DNA from: Branchiostoma floridae
Lineage: Eukaryota > Chordata > Leptocardii > Amphioxiformes > Branchiostomatidae
DNA length: 64,000 bases
Assembly (NCBI RefSeq): GCF_000003815.2
Contig: NC_049979.1
Coordinates: 30,818,386-30,882,385, forward strand
Reading direction: 5' to 3'
The position numbers and the translations under genes are program-made. Positions 44,430 through 56,479 of the stretch are shown here, in pieces. The notes under the pieces are model-generated. The model did no database searches. It had not been told where the DNA came from and worked only from the letters and a program-made list of their open reading frames with translations. Position 1 is the first letter of the stretch. The number at the start of each line of letters is the position of its first letter.

Positions 44430-45060
44430 TTTAGAGATTGATATGCATGTGAAACGAATTTATGGCAACAACCTTTGTGTCATTATCATGTTATTTGACG
44501 ATGTTATGACGTCATCTAGCATATATTGTATTTTGACAGATGACATTATCAAATTAGCATGAATTATGAATATTGGATCATAGAATTTACGTTAGAAGAT
44601 GTCATGAACAAGTGTGGTTTGCCAAGAAAAATGTAAAACTTGAATGTTCAAGCCAAAATTAGAAAATTTTGCATTGAATATTCCTGTCAGAACTACGTTG
44701 TCATGGCAACATGAAAAATGACATTAACATATGAAAAAGTAAGATAATTTTTTTTGTCAGTATCATGTTATATAAAGTCATTATGATGTCATTTATGTAA
44801 TATGAGCTGCCATGTTGGAATTTTGACCGATGACGTCATCATATTGAAGTACATTAAAAGTGAGCATTGAATAGTGAACTTGACGTAGATGTCATAAACA
44901 AATGTTGTTGTCAAGAACATTTCAAAACTTAACTGTTAAAACCTAACTTATTTTATAAAGAATAAGCCCGTACGACTTCCGTTGCCATGGCAGCATGAGA
45001 AATGATGAACTTACACTTGAATTCACTCATTCACTTGAATTATTTACTATGATATTTTCT
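44430..45060. repeat. Diverged tandem TGACGTCA-rich segment (arm 2)
   Basis: Mirror of 22960-23600, with the same two units of about 300 bp. Confidence 0.5.
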
Positions 45061-45252
45061 GAAAAGATACCAATTCTGGTGGTCCTAAAGTAAGTCGTGC
45101 AGGAGCTATGTTACATTTATTTGGTACGGTATTAAAAATGTCCTCCCCGGTCGGATTCGGTAAGAGCAAAATGTTGACTTAACGATCTTTTGCATACATT
45201 TTGACCATAGAATTATTCACACCTTCTCATGTCAAACTTTCCCAAATAGACN

Positions 45253-45961
45253 NNNNNNNNNNNNNNNNNNNNNNNNNNNNNNNNNNNNNNNNNNNNNNNN
45301 NNNNNNNNNNNNNNNNNNNNNNNNNNNNNNNNNNNNNNNNNNNNNNNNNNNNNNNNNNNNNNNNNNNNNNNNNNNNNNNNNNNNNNNNNNNNNNNNNNNN
45401 NNNNNNNNNNNNNNNNNNNNNNNNNNNNNNNNNNNNNNNNNNNNNNNNNNNNNNNNNNNNNNNNNNNNNNNNNNNNNNNNNNNNNNNNNNNNNNNNNNNN
45501 NNNNNNNNNNNNNNNNNNNNNNNNNNNNNNNNNNNNNNNNNNNNNNNNNNNNNNNNNNNNNNNNNNNNNNNNNNNNNNNNNNNNNNNNNNNNNNNNNNNN
45601 NNNNNNNNNNNNNNNNNNNNNNNNNNNNNNNNNNNNNNNNNNNNNNNNNNNNNNNNNNNNNNNNNNNNNNNNNNNNNNNNNNNNNNNNNNNNNNNNNNNN
45701 NNNNNNNNNNNNNNNNNNNNNNNNNNNNNNNNNNNNNNNNNNNNNNNNNNNNNNNNNNNNNNNNNNNNNNNNNNNNNNNNNNNNNNNNNNNNNNNNNNNN
45801 NNNNNNNNNNNNNNNNNNNNNNNNNNNNNNNNNNNNNNNNNNNNNNNNNNNNNNNNNNNNNNNNNNNNNNNNNNNNNNNNNNNNNNNNNNNNNNNNNNNN
45901 NNNNNNNNNNNNNNNNNNNNNNNNNNNNNNNNNNNNNNNNNNNNNNNNNNNNNNNNNNNNN
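45253..45961. other. Assembly gap (709 N)
   Basis: In arm 1 the corresponding interval (about 22326 to 22770) is only about 445 bases, so the gap length is overestimated or arm 2 has extra sequence. Frames drawn through the N are meaningless. Confidence 0.85.
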
Positions 45962-46246
45962 GGACAAGCAAGTAGTTTTTACTTCAATAGAAAGAAGGCT
46001 GAATAGATTCTAACTGGAAGTTATGTGACTCCACTGCCCCCCCCCCCACAAAAAATGGGGTCAGCAGTTTTTTCTAGGGTAGGTAGGGAACACAACATTT
46101 TTTCCTGGCCTTATAGATAATAGTTAGCTACCCAAAATGTGTAATATGTAGCAAGTTATGCCCATGTCTTCTTCTCACATCATACCAACTGTTCGACCTA
46201 AAATGTAAGTGCTGAATGTGCACCCAAGAATTCCTTTTTTTTCTGT

Positions 46247-46560
46247 ATTGTCTTATTTGAGGGGCCAAGCAGGAGAAGATGCTGGCAGTGATACACCGTT
46301 CAGGGAGTGTTTTTCTGAGTTAGGAGAGCTGCATTGCCTACTAACAGGTACACCTCTGCTAGCAGTCACTGCTACTGCCAGCAAGGAAAAGGAAAAAGAT
46401 CCAGAAGCTACTCGCCATGGAGGGATGTGTGGAACCTCTCAGATGACGAAAAAGACAAAAATCGAGAATTTTCCATAGCACTTGCCAAGAATATCAAGAA
46501 TATGGTCAAATTAAAGGCCATCCTTGAAACAGAAAATAATCGTCTTTGGAAGCAAAATCG
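46247..46560 (+). pseudogene. RecQ-like helicase fragment (arm 2 copy)
   Basis: Same FRECFSELGELHCLL ... TPLLAVTATASKE segment and same frame breaks as at 21720-22050. The lesions therefore predate the separation of the arms. Confidence 0.6.
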
Positions 46561-46869
46561 AAACAAAACAACTATCTCAATTTAAACGGGAAGATTTAAA
46601 CTATCTAAAATTGCGAATTTAATCTTATTTTGAATACATTTTCCTTGTGAGAACATTTTCTTTATTTTGAAATTTTTTACGGTTTGCAAATAATAGGCCT
46701 TTTGTAACCCGATACTCTGTCGAACTCGCATAGCAACGGGAAAGAATACCCTAGCAACCGACTGTCGTGTTAAACTTGGTTTACTTACCTTTCTAATCAT
46801 CATACTCAGTGGCAACAAACACGGCAAACTTATGAATAATAAGATTTGCATAACATCCGTGGCATCTTA

Positions 46870-48720
46870 GGGCAGAAAGCATCTTAGGGCGGCCTCCGCT
46901 AGGGTGTTTAGGTCTAAAACCTGATTGAACCTCAGAAAGTGGGTTGTTTTCAGTACAGTAAAGCTGAATATGCACAGCCCTCTTCAGAATTTTAGACACA
47001 GCCGGAAAAATACTGTAATTGTTTGGTAAACCTTGTGAATCGGTGTTACCCTCGCTCCCTTCCAATCCTCCGGAAACTAATATTTTTTTCAGTGATTCAT
47101 TCAAGCTGGTTGTAAATATGTGGCGATCACCTTGGTCGCAGCATTCAAAGCCTGTTATTGAGATGGTCGAGGCCAGTAGCTTTGTTTGAATTTAGGAGTT
47201 TGAGCTCCTGTTTGACAAAGTCTGCTGTTGTTATCTTGAAAGAGAAACGAGCTAGGGATCTTCTTACGCAGACAAGGGGCTAAAAGATGACATGATTCTC
47301 TTGATAGATTTAGCCAGCTTTTCAGCTACTGTCCCAAAAATTAGTTGTTCAATTTGTTGGCTATATCCGGGGAGTAGCTCGTCTCTCCCGTGTCGTCCTT
47401 CATGCTTAGAATGCCGCTGGACTTGGATTTACCAAAAAGAGACTTGAGGAATTTTCACATATTCTTAGTTGAGCCCTTGTTTATCTCCTCGGTGTAATGG
47501 CTAAACGTTCTTGAGACAAACAGTCTTTTGTGTGATTTCTCATGTGCCTGCAGGCTTCCAAGTCCTTCACATTCCCCGTTCGTTCGCCCGTGCATCTCGT
47601 CTGGTCACGCAGGGACATAATCTCCCGAATATTGTCGGAGAGCAAGGGTGACCGTTCAGTTCCTTTGACCTTGAACTTCTTAATTGGGTAATGTTAATTA
47701 CAAACTCTTTCAAAAAGAGATTTTCAGGCAGACCACATGTCCAATACAAACTCAAATACAGGCATCGTTAACCACGGGACTCTCTCGAAATTTACTATGA
47801 AGTCTTTAAAAAAATAAAGTGCCGAAATTACATTCAGGCGATTTTCTTCCGTCGACGTTCTTTCTTACTTGTGAATGAATGTAAGTTGAATAAACATGAC
47901 ATATTAATCAAAGGCACTGTTACTCTTTAGTCAAGCTAACAATCTGAACAAAGAGGTGTTCAATTGAGTGCTNNNNNNNNNNNNNNNNNNNNNNNNNNNN
48001 NNNNNNNNNNNNNNNNNNNNNNNNNNNNNNNNNNNNNNNNNNNNNNNNNNNNNNNNNNNNNNNNNNNNNNNNNNNNNNNNNNNNNNNNNNNNNNNNNNNN
48101 NNNNNNNNNNNNNNNNNNNNNNNNNNNNNNNNNNNNNNNNNNNNNNNNNNNNNNNNNNNNNNNNNNTAGATAATCTCTACACAAATGTGCTAAAACAAAC
48201 GTGTATGTTCCGTTTACCAAACACGACGTGAAAAAGGGATTGGTTGACTAACTGACACACCCACCGATACCAGCAGGACGAAACAGCGTTTTACACAAAC
48301 AGTCAAATGTGGGTACTTTTTTGGTGACCCCTCAAGTACGAAGGCCCTGTGCTCGTTTCGAGAGTTCACAATCATAATGAGTCTGTAACCATATGGAAGG
48401 GCATCACACAAGCATGTTATTGATATATGATACATTAAAATTAAAGCAGATACATCAGAAAAAATAATTAACCAAAGTTAACATTCCAATTTTGTTGTTG
48501 TTGCTCCTTTCCTTGAATGCGATGGAGTCCATGATATTAAAGGTCATATCGCTAGCATGCCTAGAACCCCTATCCCTTCTGAGGAGCACATATCCGGGTA
48601 TTTTTATAGTATCGTCTGGAAAGTCGTCACACAGCTGAGTTTCGGTTAACCCTGTTATGTCGACTTTTCTCTCAGCAGCAAGGATTTCTAGTTGTGCATG
48701 CTTAGCCAGAAGACTTTGTA
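46870..48720 (-). pseudogene. Decayed LINE (arm 2 copy), with a 194-N gap
   Basis: Mirrors 19575-21480: reverse transcriptase pieces at 46870-47340, linker near 47600-47690 and the endonuclease piece near 48530-48715. The run of N at 47973-48166 replaces a similar length of arm 1. Confidence 0.65.
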
Positions 48721-49958
48721 TACATGTATAGCGAAAATTCCTTATCTAGACGGCTTTAGCCCAAATATGACATCATGACGTAATATATATAATTACTTGT
48801 TCATATTACGTCATAACGTTATCAAAATTACAAAAAAAATACATTGTACTAGGTAATAAACAAAACGTTAGCTATAAAAAATACATTGTTGGTCTCCCAA
48901 GTCTTTTGTCGGCAATGACTACCAAAATGATGATAAAATTAATTTTCACAAATCAATGCCTTATTCATTCCTACATTCCAACATCATAATTGCAATTCTT
49001 TTCTGGATAAAATACGTTTTGCGGCAGTGTGCTGCAAATGAAATAATGTTTTCCTAATAAAAATGTTTATTAATTCTTAAGAGCAAATGTCTGAAGGATC
49101 TAACTTTGACTAGAAGTTGAAGCAGAATCCTATTTTACTTCGTCGCGTAGAGTACTTTGAACATGGCTAAAGTTCACAATTTTCGCAAAAACAACAAAAC
49201 TGAATTAATTTCAGGGACAACCACATGACAACTACACAAGACCACAAATTTCGCAACAATGCAATTAATAGATAATCAAATTATCTATATGCGGTACAAA
49301 TTTCAAGCTAAAAAAAATTAGCAGAGTGGCACTTAAAGCGTTTCAAAATTTGCCCAAAAAATTCAATTTTTTTAAGCTTGAAACATCGCATTGTTTTTAG
49401 GCTGCCCAAGAGCAAAAATGTTGAAAATTTCAACAAAGACAAAATGTTGGTCTATTTAGATCTGGTTTTGTTTTAACGATAGGTTTAAAGGTGTTGGGAA
49501 GACAATGCCGTGAAATAGACTGATTTCCCTGTTTTTAGATCCAAAACTTTGGCAAAATGGCCATTAAACTTAATTTGCCCGTTACCATGGCAACAAGAAG
49601 TTTTGATCAAAAAGACGGATGCAGACGGATGCCAACAACAACACACATTTGCTCTCAACGTACATAATGTAAATCTTTATCCCTTATTACTTTGTCACAA
49701 ATGTAAATTGAACAGTAATCAAATTTAAGGGGGTATTTCCATATTTTCTATATAACTACTAAGCAGTGAAATATTTATTGGCCAAAAATATGCCCCATAA
49801 AACAACGAGTTATACATGTAATACGAGTTATCTAATAAAACATCCTAAAATACAAATAAGTAATGATTTCAGAGAGCTAAAGCGAAAAATATGTTTTGAC
49901 AATAATCTTTGACAATGTGTTGTATATTATCAAGATATAGCGAGCTCTCTGTAAACAA

Positions 49959-50214
49959 CTAAGGCTGCGATAACTTTAATACTTCTTCTTCATAGGAATA
50001 TCCGAACATCTCAAAGTCAGCTTTAAACTTTCTTGCAACTCTTCTCAAATCTTCTAATGGAATTAATGCGAAGAGGTTCCGAAAGTTTTTTCTCTGCTCC
50101 TCTTTTTTTTGTCTGTGGCAGTATGTCATCCCGATTTGTGACTCCCACTTTCCGGAGAAAGAGACGCAGGTCATCAGCTAGCGTCTCTGTGTGTGCTATG
50201 TAGTCATAGTGAAT
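49959..50214 (-). pseudogene. Frameshifted sulfotransferase exon 6 (arm 2)
   Basis: Starts with the same IHYDYIAHTETLADDLRL after a TTTTTCTAG acceptor. The sequence GAAAAAACTTTCGG here replaces GAAAAAACTTCGG in arm 1. The downstream codons (NLFALIPLEDLRRV and so on) remain intact in the shifted frame. Confidence 0.85.
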
Positions 50215-51267
50215 CTAGAAAAACAAATTTAATGTAGTATTTTATTATTTACTATATATGATTAAAGCTGGTAGGGTTAATCTGAAGGAATAATGTAATT
50301 ACACATTCTACATGAAACAATATTATTTGGGTATTAAATCAGTGTTGTTCGTAATTTTTTTTTTTTTGTTGCTTTTTTTCTTAATTCACTGGCTTTAGGC
50401 CTAGCAATTGTTGTTGAGCAAGGAACTGAGAAACCGGGTAATGGAAACCCGCTATGACCATAAAACGCCCACGTCAGCGTCGGACTGTTCTTTTAGTCAC
50501 CCCTTAAGCCAGCTAGCTGGTCGGCTGGTTCGCAATTGCCTGGGTGGTCTCGAGTACATTTCGGGTCATACGCGAAACTTTCGCCCAGGATGTTCGGCAC
50601 GGTGAATAAACGGCGATTCATTGGCCTACTACGTACGGTTAGAGCGTTGAAAAGAAAGTCGTTGACAAAAACGAAAAGTTAAAAGATAAAAGAGCTTAGT
50701 TTGTGGTCTGCATATTATGCAATAGAATTCCTAATTTGCAAAAAGAATGATTGGCATGGATCATTTTGAATGAAGTTTTCTTTTTTTTTTAAATCTCTGT
50801 AACCCAATCTTGGCTGGCCTTTGGGGGGATTCCTGTATCCGAGATAGGCTTGGGCTATAATGAAAAAAATCGCAAAGAATATTCTTCTCTTCGTTTTACC
50901 TTTTTAAGATGCTGGTATCGTTTTGATACATTTGGTAATATAAAGTAATCATAACGTCATAATACATTGTTTGTGGCTAAACCGTCTAAATCGGGAATTT
51001 CCGTTCTGCTTAAAGATGTTTAGAAAAATTGACTATTAATGTCTTTTTACTAATATTTGAGTCTTCCAAATATTTGCCAATGGCAACGGCACTGATATCA
51101 ATTTTAAGTGACAAATTGACATGGAATTTGTGTAAAGACACATAACCAGATTTAACGGTTGCTAATGACGTTGTCCACCGTTTTGGTTTCTGATCAAATA
51201 TGTCTTTAAAGTAGCATAAATATGAACATTTAACAATGTAAAATGCAACATAAGATTACAAGGGATG

Positions 51268-51968
51268 NNNNNNNNNNNNNNNNNNNNNNNNNNNNNNNNN
51301 NNNNNNNNNNNNNNNNNNNNNNNNNNNNNNNNNNNNNNNNNNNNNNNNNNNNNNNNNNNNNNNNNNNNNNNNNNNNNNNNNNNNNNNNNNNNNNNNNNNN
51401 NNNNNNNNNNNNNNNNNNNNNNNNNNNNNNNNNNNNNNNNNNNNNNNNNNNNNNNNNNNNNNNNNNNNNNNNNNNNNNNNNNNNNNNNNNNNNNNNNNNN
51501 NNNNNNNNNNNNNNNNNNNNNNNNNNNNNNNNNNNNNNNNNNNNNNNNNNNNNNNNNNNNNNNNNNNNNNNNNNNNNNNNNNNNNNNNNNNNNNNNNNNN
51601 NNNNNNNNNNNNNNNNNNNNNNNNNNNNNNNNNNNNNNNNNNNNNNNNNNNNNNNNNNNNNNNNNNNNNNNNNNNNNNNNNNNNNNNNNNNNNNNNNNNN
51701 NNNNNNNNNNNNNNNNNNNNNNNNNNNNNNNNNNNNNNNNNNNNNNNNNNNNNNNNNNNNNNNNNNNNNNNNNNNNNNNNNNNNNNNNNNNNNNNNNNNN
51801 NNNNNNNNNNNNNNNNNNNNNNNNNNNNNNNNNNNNNNNNNNNNNNNNNNNNNNNNNNNNNNNNNNNNNNNNNNNNNNNNNNNNNNNNNNNNNNNNNNNN
51901 NNNNNNNNNNNNNNNNNNNNNNNNNNNNNNNNNNNNNNNNNNNNNNNNNNNNNNNNNNNNNNNNNNNN
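51268..51968. other. Assembly gap (701 N) covering sulfotransferase exon 5
   Basis: The flanks match arm 1 at about 17046 and 15260, which are roughly 1.79 kb apart. About 1.1 kb is therefore unaccounted for if the gap length is right; more likely the estimate is wrong. Exon 5 and half a MITE should be inside. Confidence 0.85.
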
Positions 51969-52476
51969 TTTCATCACTACTTGATATTTTCTTGCAGAAA
52001 ACATTCATTTGAACGTTTTTAATCCATTTTCAAGGGTTTTTAGAGTTTTATGTTGAAAAAAATGTATCTTGAAAAATGTAAGGTTGATAATCCAAGATGG
52101 CGGATAGCTAAACTACAGATGACGTCATTCTATGACGTCATTTTGACGTCGTTGCGTCGGCTTTTGACAACAGAAGTATAATAACACTTAAATGAGAAAC
52201 CTTTATTGGTAACTTTTTGAGTGAGATTTTTAGGTATTATGGGAATTCCCCGTTTTAGCCAAAAATATGAATTAATGACGTCATAATTACGTCATATTAC
52301 GTCATAATGATATAGATATTTCAGGAAATATAAAACTCGATGAGCACAGCCTTCCCTGCAAAATTTGGTGATCTTACAGTAAGCCGTTTTGAAAATACGA
52401 AGGGGGGGGTCGAATGAGCCCAGCCCCCCGCCCCCGGCCAGGGAAGGCCCAAAAAGCCCAGTCTGGATAGGGTTAA
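51969..52476 (-). mobile_element. piggyBac-like MITE, partial (arm 2 copy of 14749-15679)
   Basis: The left half of the arm 1 element, ending in CAGTCTGGATAGGGTTAA; the rest lies in the preceding gap. Confidence 0.7.
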
Positions 52477-53980
52477 AGGGCAGAAGCTGATTCTGGAATT
52501 ATTTTCTTGCCCAGTGGTGAGATTTTATGTGGCATAGAGCACATATCTATGATATACATGGTCAGACAACTACCGGAAAACAATCTTTCTGAAAACCACA
52601 CTTCTCAGAACCGTGATATGTCTCTCCTGCATTGCCCCATTGTCCCATCAGAAGTTCTCCCGCAGGCACATCTATGCTATTCTATGTATAGCGATTTCTT
52701 ATTCATTCCTTTGTGTAACAGAAAGTTAACAATCAGAAAGACGTTTTGTTCACATATAGCTGACTGTTCGCACCTCCAGCACAAGCGACACAGGCTGAGA
52801 TCAAGGACTGATAAGAGATGCGTTGCTGTCAATCACCACATGGCAACACACACATGGCAATCTATAGCAACCAAAAATACTGGCATTATGGGATAATGAC
52901 AGTTACAAACATTATCCATATATGAAAAACCCATTTCCCCTGACTAAGGGCTATTCTCCGTCAAGTTCCAGAAAGCCGGCGGATGTTGAGTTGAGTTGAG
53001 TTTACTTAGATCCACAATTAGATTTAATAAGGCTATGTCTTGTGGCATGCTGATGATGTGTTAAAAACATAGACCAAATCGATTGCTCAACGTTTGCAAA
53101 GAGGGGGGGGGGGTTTACAGGTTTTGTGTAGAATGTCATTCGTTATCATGTTTCTTGGCCATTGAAGCTCTGTTATCGCACACAGATATTTTTGCTGGCA
53201 GACGTCCAACTTCTCTATAACTGCTTTTGGTCATGTCCTGCTGCTGCACGCTTTGCACAGTTGTAGCTTCTTTTGCTAAAAGGAATCTGGATCTTCGGAC
53301 CCAAATCTTCTAGGAGGATCTAAAAGCAATATTGCCCATGATGCCACGTGCTTCTACGTCGGCAGGGCTACCGAGTTGACCTTTATATGATAAATTGACC
53401 AAACATGTCACTAAAATCGGCATACACACCTCTGTGTTGGAAGTGTTAGAGACAGTTTGAAGCATGCTTCCGTATCGATCGTTGTATCGAAGGTGGTGAT
53501 TATACAGAAATCTGCTTATCCACGCCGATGCAAGCCTAAAAATATACAACATAAAATGACACGTAGATCAAAGGGACGTGGATGTCTTTTTTTAAATTCC
53601 TGGGTAATATTTTGGTGGAATTCCATATACCTTAATAAGTTCTAAGTCGTGTACAACTATCTACCTTATAAAACATTGATACTCCTTAAACCTTAGGGGA
53701 AGGGGAAAAGCACAGAAAACATCCCTTCCCTAAAAAGTTATGTCAGGGTGCAAGCACATAAATTAACTTCAACCATGATCCCAACGTCATAAACAAACTA
53801 CTCTATGTAGTGAATCTCTACCCATCTGGGCACAGTCACGGGGACAATAACATGGAAGAATGGAACAACAGAAGACGACAACAAGTTATTTGTATATTAA
53901 CTGGTGTGTTACGCCGAAGGGCGGATATACCGGCTATATAGATACAGATACAGAACTGACATTTCAAGTTTTGAAGAAAA

Positions 53981-54838
53981 AACAAACAAGTATTTTCTCC
54001 CACTAGAGAGGACGTTTCTAGAGAAAGAGAACTGACAAAGATAGTTGCTGCAAACGTAAAACCCACCACAGTACAATTTAAAACATGTTTTCACACAAGA
54101 TCTCGGTCGGTATATGGGTTTTCAGTTTCAATCATGCGCGTTCATTATTCCCATTTACAAAAAAGGAGCTACACAACCTGATCAATTACAGGCCAGCTTC
54201 GTTGACATGCGTAGCCTGTAAAGTTACTATACTCATAGTGGTTACGTCTACCATGCAGCATTTTGAATCCNNNNNNNNNNNNNNNNNNNNNNNNNNNNNN
54301 NNNNNNNNNNNNNNNNNNNNNNNNNNNNNNNNNNNNNNNNNNNNNNNNNNNNNNNNNNNNNNNNNNNNNNNNNNNNNNNNNNNNNNNNNNNNNNNNNNNN
54401 NNNNNNNNNNNNNNNNNNNNNNNNNNNNNNNNNNNNNNNNNNNNNNNNNNNNNNNNNNNNNNNNNNNNNNNNNNNNNNNNNNNNNNNNNNNNNNNNNNNN
54501 NNNNNNNNNNNNNNNNNNNNNNNNNNNNNNNNNNNNNNNNNNNNNNNNAACAAACAAGTATTTTCTCCCACTAGAGAGGACGTTTCTAGAGAAAGAGAAC
54601 TGACAAAGATAGTTGCTGCAAACGTAAAACCCACCACAGTACAATTTAAAACATGTTTTCACACAAGATCTCGGTCGGTATATGGGTTTTCAGTTTCAAT
54701 CATGCGCGTTCATTATTCCCATTTACAAAAAAGGAGCTACACAACCTGATCAATTACAGGCCAGCTTCGTTGACATGCGTAGCCTGTAAAGTTACTATAC
54801 TCATAGTGGTTACGTCTACCATGCAGCATTTTGAATCC
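53981..54838. other. Unmerged contig overlap flanking a 278-N gap
   Basis: Bases 53981-54270 are repeated without visible difference at 54549-54838, on either side of the N run, and arm 1 has this sequence once. A contig ending in the same 290 bases with which the next begins is the signature of a failed merge, not of a biological duplication. Confidence 0.85.
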
Positions 54839-55135
54839 CACGCTATCCTAAACGATATTTTAGATAATGGTGATAAAGAGATAACACAACTCCTGGACTT
54901 TGTTGAAGAATCGACAACAAACCTAAAAAGCGGCAAACAAACCGATACTTTAATAATAGACTTCTTAAAAGTGTTGAATCACGTCAATCGTAGCTTTTTT
55001 GCACATGATTATATAAACGCCCTCACTATGGTATACAAAGCCCCAGATTACCTTGGATTGGGAGCTACCAGAAAGAGCGACAGTCTCGTTAGGGCGGTTG
55101 GTAATTCGCCCACCTTCTGGTTTTGGTTCGAATGA
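54653..55135 (+). pseudogene. LINE reverse transcriptase relic (arm 2 copy)
   Basis: Same 160-codon frame as 12584-13066, with NYRPASLTCVACKV and GKQTDTLIIDFLKVLNHVN. A truncated duplicate at 54085 is produced by the contig overlap. Confidence 0.65.
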
Positions 55136-55749
55136 GTTAGCAGAGTTTTGTCTAAAGGTCTTTGTGTGAGTCATTGGTAGATTTTCAATAAGTTGGGAGC
55201 AAGCTACCAGTGACTAATACAGGATCAAGATTTAATTTTAACTGGTGACTCACTCTCAGACACCAGAGGCGACCACCAGCCAACTCTTCACAGACCCGCC
55301 GTTCATGGCCGAATGAAAAGTGAATGGTGAAGTAGCGAGGCCATGTTCGACTGTTTGTTACCGGGGTTTTAAGAAGAGAAGCAACGAATGGATGTTTAAA
55401 TAAATTTAGTACAGCTCCATCCTTGAATGAGCTTTTAGGAATGAAACACCCTGGTATGGTTTCTCATGTATAGCGGTCTCACAAAAAAAAAAAGAAACTC
55501 TAACAAATACCGGAAACAACTCAAAACCGCCGAAAACATGTCAAAACAAGCATGGACAACCGGTCAGCACTAGAAAACAACGTAGAACAACTTGAAAAGT
55601 GCTTATTTCTATTTCTTTAATCTACTAGTTACTATCCCTTGAATTAATTTCTCCACGGCCGAGGGAGAGAATGGGGTTGATTCTGAATGAAGTATTCTTC
55701 CAGCAGATGGGGTGTAGCCTGAGGAAACACCTTTCCATTACACACTGTT

Positions 55750-55909
55750 TTATGGCGTATAGCAGAATCCTTTTTGATCATTTAGTTTAATCCAAAATGT
55801 GGGGTCTCTGTGGTAATACACGTTTGTGGTTTGTCCATTTAAACCGAGTTGTTGTGGCAGCGGAAATCCGTTATATTTGAGCAAGAAATAAACTGGATTG
55901 TTTTGGTCG
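55750..55909 (-). CDS. Exon-like open segment, uninterrupted in arm 2
   Basis: Follows a pyrimidine tract and CTAG on the minus strand. Encodes DQNNPVYFLLKYNGFPLPQQ, LGLNGQTTNVYYHRDPTFWI and KLNDQKGFCYTP, then a stop: 52 residues plus one leading base. It has the look of a last exon, but I cannot assign a family and found no partner exon nearby. The same site is disrupted by the LINE in arm 1. Confidence 0.4.
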
Positions 55910-56479
55910 CTAGAAAAAAAAAAGTAGTACATATTGGCTAAATAGGCAGTAGAATTTGCTAGCAGTAATTAATAAGCAAACTTAGTTTCCTAGCAGAGTT
56001 TTCGTCGTGACTGCGATTCTTTGTTGTGGCCACTACTACACCCCGCCCCCACCGTAACCTCTGCTTGGTGATACACAATTGATGACAACTAGTATATCTG
56101 TATCTGTATCTATATAGCCGGTATAACCGCCGTTCGGCGTAACACACCAGCTTCGCAGGCACGCGGCGCGGCAGCAGCTGATTATATTACACTGAACTAC
56201 CCGTCACACCTAACTTTTGCACATCTATCTGCAAGCATTGATATGGATATCCATTAAAAATTTGCTAGATGATCAAGCAGTCCCCATTCATAACAGAATC
56301 CGTGAATTTGAATTTGAACATTAATATATTCGAACAGGCAAAGGAGATTGTTGACAATATTCTTACTAATATTATATTGATAACGTATGTCGTCAAACAA
56401 ATTAATCCGCCCCAGCCCGACTCCTGTCCAAAATCAAATAAAAGAAATACTAAATAATAGCCTATTGCAATAATTATCA

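Noticed and set aside
45201-46013. Long frames across runs of N (also at 41398, 47960, 51162 and 54085)
   Set aside because: They consist mainly of undetermined bases and carry no information.
53981-54838. True tandem duplication in arm 2
   Set aside because: Identical overlap on both sides of N and single in arm 1. Better explained as an unmerged contig end.
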